From positions 43,648,059 to 43,712,058 of the forward strand of contig NC_083574.1 of NCBI RefSeq assembly GCF_027579695.1: a stretch of 64,000 nucleotides of DNA. The letters run 5' to 3'. A program made the position numbers and the translations under genes. Positions 32,784-43,879 of this stretch are shown one piece after another. Every line of letters begins with the position of its first letter. The stretch's first letter is position 1. The notes under the pieces were generated by a model that had not been told where the DNA came from, made no database searches, and was given only the letters and a program-made list of their open reading frames with translations. Source of the DNA: Neoarius graeffei (Eukaryota > Chordata > Actinopteri > Siluriformes > Ariidae).

Positions 32784-33426
32784 TGGCCCTTTTTCAGCTC
32801 ACTTCAGCCCGACACGGCTCGTGTTTCGACTACCTCAGAGCAGCACGACTCCGCTCGCTTCAGCCCTGCTCAGCACCCAAAACTCGCACAGTTTTGGAGT
32901 GGGGCTGAAGCGAGCCAAACCGAGCCGAGTGGGGCTAGGGGCATGAGGAGACACTCCCCTGTGCACTGATTGGTGAGGAAGAGTGTCCACACACGCCCCG
33001 CGAGCACGCTGGGATCTGTAAACACCGTAAACCTGGAAGAAGAATTACGAATTACGAGAATTTCTGAAGCCTTATGCGCCTCGCCTCATCTATACGCTCT
33101 TGCCAGTATCTGTTGGCGTTGTCGGTGACAACAAGCCACAGCACCAAGACCAGCAACACTAACAACTCCATGTTTATTGTTTACTATCCGGGTCGTGAGA
33201 CTACCGCTTAAAAGATCACTGATGTCACTGTTTGCGCCGCCTAACGACATCACGTGACGTCCACCCACTTTCGCTAACTCCACCCAATGTGTCGACCCAC
33301 TTCCAGCCAGCACGGTTCAGCGCGGTTGTAGTCGAAATGCAACCCCAACAGCCCCATTCAGCTCGACTCAGCCCAACTCCGCACGGCTCAGCCCAACTCA
33401 GCCGCGTTTGTAGTGGAAAAGCGGCA
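32784..33426. mobile_element. PIF/Harbinger-like MITE, GCTGAG family copy 2
   Basis: Inverse of the element at 15638-16294, with ends TGGCCCTTTTTCAGC and the inverse of TGCCGCTTTTCCACTAC. The SINE target CAGTCC-AAA-GACATG is split with ATA at 32781-32783 and AAA after 33426, i.e. a 3-bp duplication with one change. Confidence 0.85.
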
Positions 33427-33508
33427 AAAGACATGCAGGTTAGGCTAATTGGTGGCTCTAAATTGACCGTAGGTGTGAATGTGAGTGTGAATGGTTGTCT
33501 GTGTCAAT

Positions 33509-34204
33509 CAGTACGTTTACATGTACATCCAAATCGAGCTGCTGTCGGTAATCGAGCTAAGGGTCCCAGCAGGGGTGCCAGAGAAATCCAATCCTACATG
33601 CATACAAGGAAATCGAGCTATTGTGTGAGGTACATTGTGCACCCGAGCCACAGGTGGCGCTACACGCCCCATCGTGTTGGTACACTTCCGGTTGTCATCA
33701 TGAAGAAGAGCTATTCAAGAGTGTAAACAAAGTTATCAGTTCCGTGTTCTCCATTGCGCGTTTTTCTCCCGTCCATGAATTTTAATATATTCAACTCCTT
33801 AAGCTGAATGAGCATGAACTCTGTCTCCTCATTGCTCCAGAAGTGCACGTTTCTGCTCGCCATTTTCTCTTCTTCGTTTGTTCCTCCTGACCTCTTCTGC
33901 TGCTCGCTACTACTGTTGTCATGCCGACCGAGGCTGTTGTGTTTCCCGCTTGTGGTCTCGTCACTCGTCACTTCCGGAAGGGGCAGTGCTGAAGTAAGTA
34001 GCTCGACTACGTAGCTCGATAGGGTTTACATGCACTAAGTAGCTCAGCAAAAATCGCATAATCTAGGTCGTGTAGCTCGATTACGAGAAATCAAGTTCGG
34101 TTCAATTTCAGCCGAGCTAAGGTGTTTCCATGGCATTTAGAACTTCGATTTCAGTCGAGCAACGGCAGAAATTTGATTTTCTCTATGTGCATGTAAATGC
34201 ACTG
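33509..34204 (-). mobile_element. PIF/Harbinger-like element carrying a Myb/SANT-like exon
   Basis: The ends CAGTACGTTTACATG and CAGTGCATTTACATG (inverted) flank 696 bp. The SINE triplet is AAT on the left and TAT on the right, i.e. a 3-bp duplication with one change. Subterminal TCGAGCTA / TAGCTCGA words are repeated many times. It encodes a short Myb/SANT-like segment on the minus strand. Confidence 0.8.
33711..33863 (-). CDS. Myb/SANT-like fragment in a MITE
   Basis: From ATG 33863 (GAAAATGGCG, good context) the frame reads MASRNVHFWSNEETEFMLIQ... then LKELNILKFMDGRK. The W-S-N-E-E-T pattern with a following helix resembles the first helix of Myb/SANT-like domains. PIF/Harbinger elements carry a Myb-like accessory gene, so this may be a piece of it kept in a non-autonomous copy. 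The frame is also open upstream to 33971, and it ends at a stop after 51 codons from this Met, too short for a full domain. Confidence 0.5.
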   Translation of the reverse strand: MASRNVHFWSNEETEFMLIQLKELNILKFMDGRKTRNGEHGTDNFVYTLE

Positions 34205-34929
34205 TATGTGTCAGCCCTGTGATGACCTGGCAACTTGTCCAGGGTGTACCCTGCCTTTCACCTGTAGTCAGCTGGGATAGGCTCCAGCTTGCCTGCGACC
34301 CTGTAGAGCAGGATAAAGCGGCTAGAGATAATGAGATGAGATCGTGAAAACAGTTCGGTAGTTTAACGCATTAATAGAGACCAAAACTTAGTCCTAACAA
34401 ACTTCGAAGAAAGTTTTTAAGGTAGCACATTGTTTTTGCGCCCTCAGGAAAAGGCAGCAACTCGTTGTGTTACGTTACTGGAGGCTTTGTTAAACACTTA
34501 AACATAATTAGCATCCATCCAAGAATGCATTTGTGTCTTGATATTTGAAGCAGCTGCTTGCCTGCGAACTTGGCTAACTACCCAAGAAAGTTGTAGCTGA
34601 CATAAGATAATTAACAGTTATTCTACAAAATCAACTCGTACATGAGCTGATAGCTGATGAGGCGCATAGCGACGAGCTGCCTATAAGCCATGTACGACGA
34701 GATTGAGTGGAATAACTGTTTTATTCTATCCACATTCACTGGATTTTGAGAAACAGAGCATTTTTGTTTTCATTTTTTTGCAAATTCGATAAATAAAAAC
34801 TTTATACAAAATGTCAGATAAAATCATATCTGCATAGAATGTCAACAAACTGGCGAAATGACAGGAGCAATTTGTGAAAAATACTATTATAATAATAATT
34901 CTTGAAAAATAAAAATGATATGTTCTTGC

Positions 34930-35083
34930 CATCAAATGCTTTTATTCCATATTTTGTTGCCTTTTTTCTGGTATTTTTTGGGGGTTTGTTTTCAAGTAGT
35001 TTTTTTTCGTCCTCAGTTGGTTCAGCAACACGCTCCGCCATTTTGTTTTTCTTCTTCTTTAGGGATTTTTTGGCGGTTGGCAA
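34930..35083 (-). CDS. First-exon-like ORF of the repeat, copy 1
   Basis: Frame from 35083 (MPTAKKSLKKKKNK) or from the inner Met at 35041 (MAERVAEPTEDEKKLLENK) to AFDG, where GATG is followed by GCAAGA. In copy 2 the same place reads GTAAGA, so the donor here has a T-to-C change, a GC-type donor. The segment E..LLENK..KNTRKKATKYGIK recalls the N-terminal part of DUF3504/Crypton-like proteins (pattern LL..K...NT..AT), which is only a suggestion. No further exon is present. Confidence 0.4.
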
Positions 35084-35304
35084 ACTAACTTAAAGGTGCC
35101 ACTGACTGGGCTGGAGTGTAGAACAGAAAATATTTGGCGGGGCAGGGGAGGGGACAGAAAAAAAACTATATTCTTTTAGACATTTCTGTTTCTTTTAAAT
35201 ACTTGATGACAAAGCTGCCATTTTGTTTTTCTCTACCCATGGTATATGAGCTGATATCCTAATAGTAGAGTAGCCAATCAGAGCATGAAAGTGCTCATAT
35301 CCAG

Positions 35305-35745
35305 TAGGGATGAGCGAGTACAGCATTATCTTTATCTGTATCTGTTAACCATATGAATTATCTGTATCCGTACTCGGAGTGGGCAGGGCCTAACCTGGAA
35401 GTGGGTCTGGTTGTCTTGAAACGGGCGGGGCTTTAACCAGTATGTTATTTTAAGCATGCAATTGATATGGGTTGATCAGAAATTATATTTATTGCTGATT
35501 AGAAAACTATTTACAGGACAGCATCAGCATTTGAGCTTCAGATCAATGGTTTTGATCACGATAGCAAACGAATTATTTACAGAACAAGTTTTGCAACAAT
35601 GAATACAACACATGCGGTTGCAATTATGAAATGAAATGTAATGAACAAGAGTTTTCATCCTCAACATAACTTTCTTTTTTTAACTTTTTTTTTATGATTA
35701 GTGTGATTTTTATTTTTTTTTGGTTCTTTTTTTTTTATTTCCACA

Positions 35746-35795
<50 letters not shown>

Positions 35796-36018
35796 CTTAA
35801 TTTGTAATATTATTTATACCACTACTACCTAGAAAGTGTCAGACACTCAGTGCGTGAAGTAAAATAAAACTGGTTCGAGCCAACTGACGCTGTGTGAGGA
35901 TTTTCATTCAGTCCGAGCACAGATATTGACTCGTATTACTCGTATAATACTCGTACTCGGCAAAAGTGCTTTATCCGTACCGGATACTCATTTCGGCCGA
36001 GTATCCGGCTCAACTCTA
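35305..36018. mobile_element. Non-autonomous hAT-type element, 714 bp
   Basis: Perfect 8-bp duplication ATATCCAG (35297-35304, 36019-36026), with ends TAGGGATGAGCGAGTA and TAGAGTTGAGCCGGATA (inverted). Subterminal GTACTCG / CGAGTA words are repeated. The interior holds a (GT)n tract. It interrupts the exon-bearing repeat. Confidence 0.9.
35749..35793. repeat. (GT)n microsatellite
   Basis: About 22 GT units within the hAT element. Confidence 0.95.
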
Positions 36019-36046
36019 ATATCCAGTGAATGTGGATAGAATAATA

Positions 36047-37863
36047 ATTTATGTTAAGCTAGTTTACTAGGCACATACAGACTAAGGGAAATGAACATGT
36101 TCATCATAATTATCCTTCTTGAACAAAGTTTCTAAGGAAGCATGTTGTGTTTGTGGACTCAACTAAAATTCAGCAAGTCCTTGGCCAGTGTTTCGGCTGT
36201 GAGATACGATGTTGAGATATGAGATATGTAAAAGATATTCGAGTCTGATTAGCATCTTCGTTTTTTCTCTATGTTTAAAGCAAGTTGAGAGTTACTTAGA
36301 TTAGGCAAGTTAGATGACAGCTTTGTTATATGATAGTCTGTCTGTCATGCATGCAAATTAACATGCATTCGGAAAAAAAAAAGTTTGACCATCGGCCATA
36401 TTGTGCATTGGCTGATGTGAGTAATGCAGCAGATGGTGTGATTTTGTAATGAGTAGCTTTCACTATAGTTATTGCATCAAAGTGCGTCATACCACTACGA
36501 AATGCATCATTTTTTTAAACATAGCAACATGCCAAGTGAAAACTTTTGTTTGGCAAATCTGGTGGGGTTTTTTTTCTTTTTTTTTTCTGGTTGTTAAACT
36601 GGCTTCATCACCATACGGTATGACAACACGTATTTAAAAAAAACAAACAAACAAAAAACCCCCCAAAAAACTCATAATCCCAGACACAAACTCTGCTTGT
36701 CTGGGGGCCCGAGCTACTCATTTGCTTCCCTCATAAATATGTCTTTATAAATTGCATGCTCCATTAAGTAAATTGACACCTAATGTTAGAAAAGAGGTTT
36801 TGCCTCAGATGACCTGCGTCAGCCTATGAATTATTTGCTGATGTAGATTAATGAGTCTGCTTGAAACGTGTACAGGTGTGAAATGTCAGTGCCAGATTTA
36901 GCAAACTCTAAACCATGCTTCATTTAGCGTCCTCTGAAACACTTAAATCTCTAATTTTCCTTTCCTTTCTGAAAGTGTTTCCTTTCAAGCCGGGCCTCTG
37001 TGTGTCTTAGAATAACAGTGCGAGGTGGTCGATTGCCGGTTCTGTTGAAGAAAGTATCCGTGAGTGAGCATTTCTGTTAGAGTGTTGTCAGCCGCAGGGG
37101 ATTCTCATTATGCCTACGCTTAATTAGTTACATTGTGATTAATAGACTGTTTAGTGTCAGTGGTACAGCTTTATCATATGTCAGGGAGGAGGATAATTTA
37201 TATCACCTGCTCAGATATATAAAACATCAGTTCTGCATGGTTATGTCTTGTACAAATAAAGAGATTACCTGGATAATAATAAACATGTTAGTTCGTTATT
37301 TGCGTATGACGAAAAGTAGTTTTTTTTTTTTTTTTGCATGTCTGTTTGCTTTTATTGAAAATGGTACGTCCCATGTAAATGGAAATGCGTATTAATGGAT
37401 GGGGGGGGTAAGGCAGACCGAATGCATAAACAGGAAAATCAGTAGAGCCCTTGAACCCCTGTCATTGTGGCAGGTAATAGTGACACTTGGGAGTTTTCAG
37501 TCAGTTCAGCTGAATGGTTTTGTATTTCACAGTGGCAGTCTGAAATGAGTTTCAGCAGTAAACCCTACCGAGCAAATTAAACTTGGGTCAACAATACAAA
37601 TCTCTGGCACCTCACACAATGCCATGCTTTCTTGTACGGCTATTGCCACCATACACTTTCAGACGTATTTCGATCTAAGACTTCTAAGGCATTCATCTAC
37701 TGCAAAGTCTGTATTTATATAAAAATGAAAGCTTTAGGGCTTAAGGTTAGAGCATGAGGCCAAAAATGATGTTTTCAGTAGAAAACCCACAGTTGGGGCC
37801 ATATTCTAAATGGAGCCATCATATAGGAGTTAAATCATCATATACATCTGCTTTTAACGGTGC
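36047..37863. other. Mostly unique DNA, possible conserved non-coding stretch
   Basis: No gene. A segment at 36678-36727 (CAGACACAAACTCTGCTTGTCTGG, CGAGCTACTCATTTGC) recurs inversely spaced near 61576-61620, so it is a dispersed repeat piece. The following 36730-36990 stretch is free of simple sequence and could be a conserved non-coding element, but this cannot be judged from one genome. Confidence 0.35.
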
Positions 37864-38071
37864 AACACATTTTGCAGGCGGCACGGTGGTGTAGTGGTTA
37901 GCACTGTCGCCTCACAGCAAGAAGGTCCGGGTTCGAGCCCCGTGGCCGGCGAGGGCCTTTCTGTGCGGAGTTTGCATGTTCTCCCCGTGTCCACGTGGGT
38001 TTCCTTCGGGTGCTCTGGTTTCCCCCACAGCCCAAAGACATGCAGGTTAGGTTAACTGGTGACCTCTAAAT

Positions 38072-39532
38072 CAGGGGTCACCAAATTTTTTTCTCTGGGG
38101 GCCACATTGTCGTTCCTGACTGTGATGGGGGGCCGGGGTCAGGTCAGCTATATAACATAGAATTGTATGACCCAGACAAATATGACCACCAGCAGGCCTC
38201 ATTGTGTAGTAGAGATTACTAGCCTGGCACAGCCATCCCCACTACTATATCCCCACTACTATATATCCCCACTACTATATCCACACTTGATTCCTGGCAC
38301 ATATTTGTTTATCTTTACTAGTGGTTTGCAAAAGTAGTAATCGAGTCTTCACACTTTGTTTTAATTTGAAATACCACAGATATTCCATTTATTTATTTTC
38401 TAATAAAAATAGCATCAAAGCTGTCAAGGTAAGAAACATCTGCCTAGTTGAGGTGATTGACACTGGCAAAGGTGAGTGGAAAATTATAAAAATTGTAGGT
38501 AGGCCTGTTGATATTATGAATAATATTAATAATAATTGTGTGCAGCACTTAATAAAGGTCAAATAAATAGGCCTATAAAATAAATACATTTAAAAAAACA
38601 GTGAACTTATAATAATATGAGCAATAGATCAATAGATCACAGCAGTTGTGCTGTGTCCTGCACGTCATTGCTCTCATCCATGGCCAAAGCAAAAAAACTC
38701 GAATTCTGATGCTTTCTCATTCAGCTGGTCATACACGTTGTCCCCCAAATCTTTGGTTCGCCTGGTCATACAGTAGTAGGTGCGGAGAGACTCACCGCGT
38801 TGAGCGTATCCTTCTTGTCGGGACACACCTCCTCGGCCACAGCAAGCATGCATACTTTAACAAAGTCCCCATTAGTAAACGGCTTTCCATGGGTAGCTAG
38901 TAGGTGAGCTACCTTATAGCTAGCTCGGACAGCAGCCTGGTTGATCTGGGTTTGGCGAAGGAATACATTCTGTTGTGCAGCCAGTCCGCATTTCATCCTC
39001 TGAATCCTGTCTTCTCTTGTTTGCCCTCACAAACTAGCATACTCTTTGTGGCGGGTTTTGTAGTGACGGCGCAGATTATATTCTTTGAAAACCGACACAC
39101 TTTCTTTACATACAAGACAAACTGCACTGTCCTTACACTGAACGAAAAAATAATCGGTGGTCCACTGTTCTTTTAAAAACTCTGCACACTCTGTCAGCTT
39201 TTCGCTGACAGCTAGCCATTTTGCTGTCCTGAACACTGACAGTTCTCTGCGTGCGCGCTGCCTGTCACTGCTTGATCACGAGCATATGACGAAAATTTGG
39301 AAAATATGAATAGTTCATTTTATAAGTAAATATCAATTTTAATTGATAAAATCAACAAAATACAAGATGCAGACGTTATTATTTGCCAAAAAGCAATTAA
39401 AAAAAAATAGGCCAGGACCACTTTTGGGGATTGCCTCATATGGCAGGTTCAAGTGGTGGGGGGCAGAGGGGCTGGGGGGTCGGTCAAAGGGGGGTGGTGG
39501 GCCGGAGTCGGCCCGCAGTTTGATGACCCCTG
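38072..39532 (-). mobile_element. Internally deleted hAT element with transposase relic
   Basis: Perfect 8-bp duplication CTCTAAAT (38064-38071, 39533-39540), with ends CAGGGGTCACCAAA and CAGGGGTCATCAAA (inverted). At 1461 bp it is shorter than an autonomous hAT (usually 2.5-4 kb) but keeps the 5' half of a transposase gene on the minus strand. Confidence 0.95.
38643..39236 (-). pseudogene. hAT transposase 5' half (BED finger), broken
   Basis: Starts at ATG 39236 (MFRTAKWLAVSEKLTECAEF). It contains a BED-type zinc finger (CLVCKESVSVFKEYNLRRHYKTRH: C-x2-C and H-x4-H) and then a stop codon (39027-39029) in the same frame. After it the protein resumes (MKCGLAAQQNVF..., KVAHLLATHGKPF) to about 38766, where a one-base shift leads to DLGDNVYDQLNEKASEFEF and ALAMDESNDVQDTAQLL. 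The last motif holds the first catalytic Asp of the hAT nuclease. The rest is deleted. The sequence resembles GTF2IRD2/ZBED-like hAT transposases. At least one nonsense and one frameshift make it dead. Confidence 0.88.
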
Positions 39533-39733
39533 CTCTAAATTGACCGTAGGTGTGAATGTGAGTGTGAATGGTTGTCTGTGTCTATGTGTCAGCCCTGTGA
39601 TGACCTGGCGACTTGTCCAGGGTGTACCCCGCCTTTCGCCCGTAGTCAGCTGGGATAGGCTCCAGCTTGCCTGCGACCCTGTAGAACAGGATAAAGCGGC
39701 TAGAGATAATGAGATGAGATGAACACATTTTGC

Positions 39734-41610
39734 TTTGTTTTCCAAAAAAAAAAAAAGTTAGGAAGTGAAAAGTTGTTTTTGCAATTGTGCTTTCTGGCAC
39801 TTTATTGTTTAGTTATACAAGACATCAGTGCATCGATTTATATTTCTGATAGTTATAGCCTCATAGTAAAATCCTTTGAATTGTAAAATTCTACTCAATG
39901 TCATATATTGTTTATATGAGACAAAATAAATGTAAAGTCATTTAACACCAAAATATTTACACCAAACAATCAAAACCATCAAACTGTTCCACAATAAAAT
40001 GCATTACGCATTGTAATAATATATGTGAGGTTCTATTTATTGTCTTATAGCCCCCAACTGGTAATTAATCTCTTGTTAGGTATATCAGACGCTCATCTAA
40101 GTTTCCAAATCTGTCATTGCTTAACTCTTGAATATTTTCTATTTTGAATACTATCATGAAAAAGCTTATAATCTCTGCTTTCCAAAGAAATGTATTTTGT
40201 TAAGATCTGTTCAGTACTTTGGGAGTAACGGCAGGTTGAAGTTGGTACAACAGAGTAAAAAAAAAAACCTGCTTGCGGGACGTCTGGAAACTGCCGGTGC
40301 TTTTTGAGTCACGGGAAAGCAGTCAGGCTCTCTCTCTCTCTCTCTCTCACTCTTCTGATCGGTTTCCGACTGGATTCCTTGTGAAAATCAATCAGGTAAC
40401 TTTTATAAGGATGTTCTCTTGCTCCCACTGTTTCTGATGAAGGATTCAGCAAAATTTTTCATCTGCTAGTTTTGATGTTACGTATGCTTCATGGGAGACT
40501 TTGAAATGAGTTTTCATAGCTTTACCTACTTATTTTTTCTAATCAAACTGATTCCTGTAAATAAATAACTATTTTAGAATATAACTGTAGTTGTTTTGAT
40601 GAAAAATATTGAGATCTTAGTGGTCGGAATGAGATTAAAAAACAAAACCGGAAGTCAGACACGAGTGTCAATGTCAGTTCAATTAATTGGAATTGTTTAT
40701 TGGATGTGGATCTCAGTTTTTTCGAGGTTTGCCGTGAAAGCTGTGAATACTGTCATTTATATTCTTTAAAATAAACACTAGTAGACCCTACTTTTGAGAA
40801 ATACAAAGTCCTACAGAGCACAAAGAAGGTATTAGAAATAATATTTTATCACTTTATTATTGAGTGTACCAATTTAATGTTTTATCTAATTAGCATAATT
40901 AATACTAACTAAATACTAATTTGCATCTTTGGTTTTTACTCATTTTTCAAACTTTGTATTCAGTACACAACCATCTATGTGCCTGCCAATTTCCATGTAA
41001 ATATCTTGAAAAATAGAAAAGTTATGAAGAAAAAACATTTGATCTCATTTGTTAATGAGGCCCATTTTGGACCATGTGATCCTCATACAGAATATTATGG
41101 CAGTTTTTGAAAAATTTAAGGCTTTTTTTTTTGTTCAGTCTTTGATTTGTAATATCTCAAGAACGGATAATTCTGTAAAAAAGTATGTTCTGCATTCAAT
41201 TATGAATTCAGTGAGTGCAGTTTCAAGCAATTTGGATTGAATTTGAATTTTCACCTGATATTGGATTCAGTTAATTGTTTATCACAAATAAATATCCATC
41301 TTAGTGATTAGTTTTTACTGTATGCTCTGTAATTTTAAAATTATTTGCAATATTAAGAGCACTTCCAGCTTCAGTATATCCAGTACTCTCAATTTTTTTT
41401 TGTAATTTCTCATGAAAGTAACAATTACTTTCAATATTTGATTAAAAGCGACAAGGTGAATAAACCTCTTCATTGCTATTAAGACTTTTTTACATGGTTC
41501 AACCCTTTCTGCAATCACATGATAGGGGAAAAAATCTTTTAATAGGCTCTTTAGTTTTTGGTGTTTTTAAATTATTTTTGTTAATTTGACTCAAAATAAC
41601 CAGAGAAAAA
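39734..41610. other. Unique DNA with possible 5' exon
   Basis: Mostly AT-rich. A GC-richer stretch at 40260-40395 includes a (CT)n tract (40327-40348) and ends AATCAATCAG followed by GTAACT (donor at 40396). It could be an untranslated exon on the plus strand. No coding evidence. Confidence 0.25.
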
Positions 41611-42351
41611 TGTTATTTACCAGCTGGGAGGTCCGTATTGTGAAATACCGTGACCAAGGTCTTGAAAGTACTGAGCGAGGCCCTCTGGGCCGAGGTCAGT
41701 ATTCAAGGCGAGGTCACGGTATTTCACCATACAGGCACATTATTTAAGCTGGTAAATAATATATTTATTTTTTTACCAAATTCTAACAGAAAACGAGAGC
41801 ACCCGAAAGGGAAAACCGAGCCAAGCCGCCATTTTGAATCCTCATTCACGGCTGTAATGCAAATTGCTTTCGCCTCGGTATACAAGTGCACTTCCATGGC
41901 AGGAAAAAAACTACATTTTGCTGCCTGTGTAGTCCCCTATTTATACAAAATTGAGTCATTCAGGATTCAGCCATATTTTTGCTTGGCGTTAGCAACAGTT
42001 ACAGGTTTTAGCTTTCTCCTGAAATGTTTTATTTTATTTCTTCTTCCTCAGGGTAGTAAAACTCGCTTTCGCTGTGAAGACTGTCGTTATCGCTATTCAT
42101 GCTGTAAAATTAATGCTATTCTCCTGAGAAATGCTGGCAAAAATTTATTAGATTTTTGATAATGTTAGAAATAAATCTTATAAAAAAAAGATAAATGTTG
42201 ACAAAAAAATTCTACTATGTTTGTTGTTGTTGTGAACGAGCGAGTCGCCAGAGGTCCGTAACCGGGGTTCGTAACTGGGGTCTGTACCGTAAGATACGGA
42301 CCCGCTCGCCAGCCAGTCAGAGCTCAGGATTTGGACCGCGAACAAAATAAA
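41611..42351 (+). repeat. 741-bp unit, first tandem copy
   Basis: Starts TGTTATTTACCAGCTGGGAGG. The first 150 bp fold into a long imperfect hairpin (AAATACCGTGACC... against GGTCACGGTATTT). The end has a second small hairpin (GGTCTGTACCGTAAGATACGGACC). The next copy follows with no spacer. A 169-codon frame here (41650) breaks in the second copy and shows no domain. Confidence 0.85.
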
Positions 42352-43092
42352 TGTTATTTACCAGCTGGGAGGTCCGTATCGTGAAATACCGTGACCGAGG
42401 TCTCGAAAGTACTGACCGAAGCCCTCTGGGCCGAGGTCAGTATTCAAGGCCGAGGTCACGGTATTTCACCATACGGACCGACCTTAAGCTGGTAAATAAT
42501 ATATTTATTTTTTTCTTTACCAAATTCTAACAGAAAACGAGAGCGCCCAAAAGGGAAAACCGAGCCGAGCCGCCATTTTGAATCCTCATTCACGGCTGTA
42601 ATGCAAATAGCTTCCTCCTCGGTATACAAGTGCACTTCCATGGCAGGAAAAAACTACATTTCGCCACCTATGTAGTCCCCTATTTATACAAAATTGAGTT
42701 ATTCAGGATTCAGCCATGTTTTTGCTTGACGTTAGCAACAGTTACAGGTTTTTAGCTTTCTCCTGAAATGTTTCCTTTTATTTCTTCTTCCTCAGGGTAG
42801 TAGAACTCGCTTTCGCTGTGAACACTGTCGTTATCGCTATCCATGCTGTAAAATTAATGCTATTCTCCTGAGAAATGCTGGCAAAAATTTATAAGATTTT
42901 TGATAATCTTATAAAAAAGATAAATGTTGACCAAAAAATGCTACTATGTTTGTTGTTGTTGTGAATGAGCGAGTTGCCAGAGGTCCATAACCGGGGTCCG
43001 TAACTGGGGTCTGTATCGTAGGATACGGACCCACTCGCCAGCCAATCAGAGCGCAGGATTTGATGGAAACCGGACCGCGAAAAAAATAATGG
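42352..43092 (+). repeat. 741-bp unit, second tandem copy
   Basis: Repeats the first copy over its whole length with small differences (single-base changes and indels near 42510 and 42900). Its hairpin is better preserved (GGTCCGTATCGTGAAATACCG against CGGTATTTCACCATACGGACC). The head-to-tail arrangement with one junction suggests a satellite-like or rolling-circle-like origin. Confidence 0.85.
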
Positions 43093-43873
43093 CATTTATT
43101 TCCAACATGGAAACTCCTTGTGCAAGGGAGAGCTACTGTTCTGTTAGTTCTTTAAAAACATTTCCATAATCATCCAGATAAAAGAGAAAACATGACGCAC
43201 ACTACAGCATTATGCACAGTTATTTCATCTGAAGTCTTCAAAACCCACGGTCTGCCATGAAAATGGTCCCAAATCCATTAAATCAACTACTGAGTGGCTG
43301 AAAGAAGAAAGTCAGAGATGGGACCTCAAACTCATTAAAGTGCTGTGGCATGATCTGAAATATAAATGAGATGAAACAGTTTTATATTGATTAATGGTCC
43401 CAAATGTCATCTAATTGCTGCAAAGACCTGACCAGCAAGTCCAAAACAATGTTTGATTTGAGGCTATAAAGAGATTATATTTCAAGTTATAATCTATTTA
43501 TAAACTGTGTGTAAAATTATTTACTCCAAACTATTATAGATCAATTGTATAATGTACTCTGAAAATCAATTCATTATAGAAATCCAGGCAATCTAAAAGG
43601 TCAAGGAGATTTTCTGACAAGCCCTACTGATGACGTGAGACGTAAACACAGCCTTCCTTCCTTCCTTCCTGAATGCTGTTTCTCTCAGTGACTAGTTTCC
43701 GTGTGCAGCGGGGCTTCCCTCTTTGGCTGAGATGTATGATCTGTCTCCTTCAGGAATGCTTTGTAATCAACGTCCTTAAACTGCTTGACAGGAAGTACGA
43801 ATTAAGCTATGTAATTTATGGTAACACTCACCCTGTCAATGTGGGATGTCAGTGCCACTGCCATGTAAAGTGT
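43093..43873. other. Unique non-coding DNA
   Basis: A short (CCTT)n tract lies at 43650-43670. No gene recognised. Confidence 0.4.
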
Positions 43874-43879
43874 ATCCTG

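Larger units (their letters stand above)
32641..34340 (+). mobile_element. SINE opened by two DNA transposons
   Basis: TSD ATCGTGAAAACAG at 32628-32640 and 34341-34353. The SINE is in three pieces: 32641-32783, 33427-33508 and 34205-34340. The first break lies in CAGTCCAAAGACATG, the second in GTGTCTATGTGTC. Both inserts have 3-bp duplications. Confidence 0.92.
34612..36046 (-). mobile_element. Exon-bearing repeat family, copy 1
   Basis: The left end contains an inverted pair, CAGTTATTCTACAAAATCAAC and its partner near 34690-34720. Further in, TTATTCTATCCACATTCACTGG (34731) matches inversely the right end CCAGTGAATGTGGATAGAATAA (36024-36046). The second copy is at 53995-54666. Each copy has a minus-strand ORF that starts MAER and ends KYGIK(A/V)FDG at a splice-donor-like site. 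A hAT element splits copy 1 at 35305. Confidence 0.65.
37876..39721 (+). mobile_element. SINE opened by a hAT element
   Basis: TSD AACACATTTTGC at 37864-37875 and 39722-39733. The SINE runs 37876-38071 and resumes at 39533. The insertion lies in GGTGACCTCTAAATTGACC, duplicating CTCTAAAT. Confidence 0.95.

Noticed and set aside
41650..42159. 169-codon open frame on the plus strand
   Set aside because: It lies in the first 741-bp unit. The equivalent frame is broken in the second unit and no domain is visible, so it is chance.
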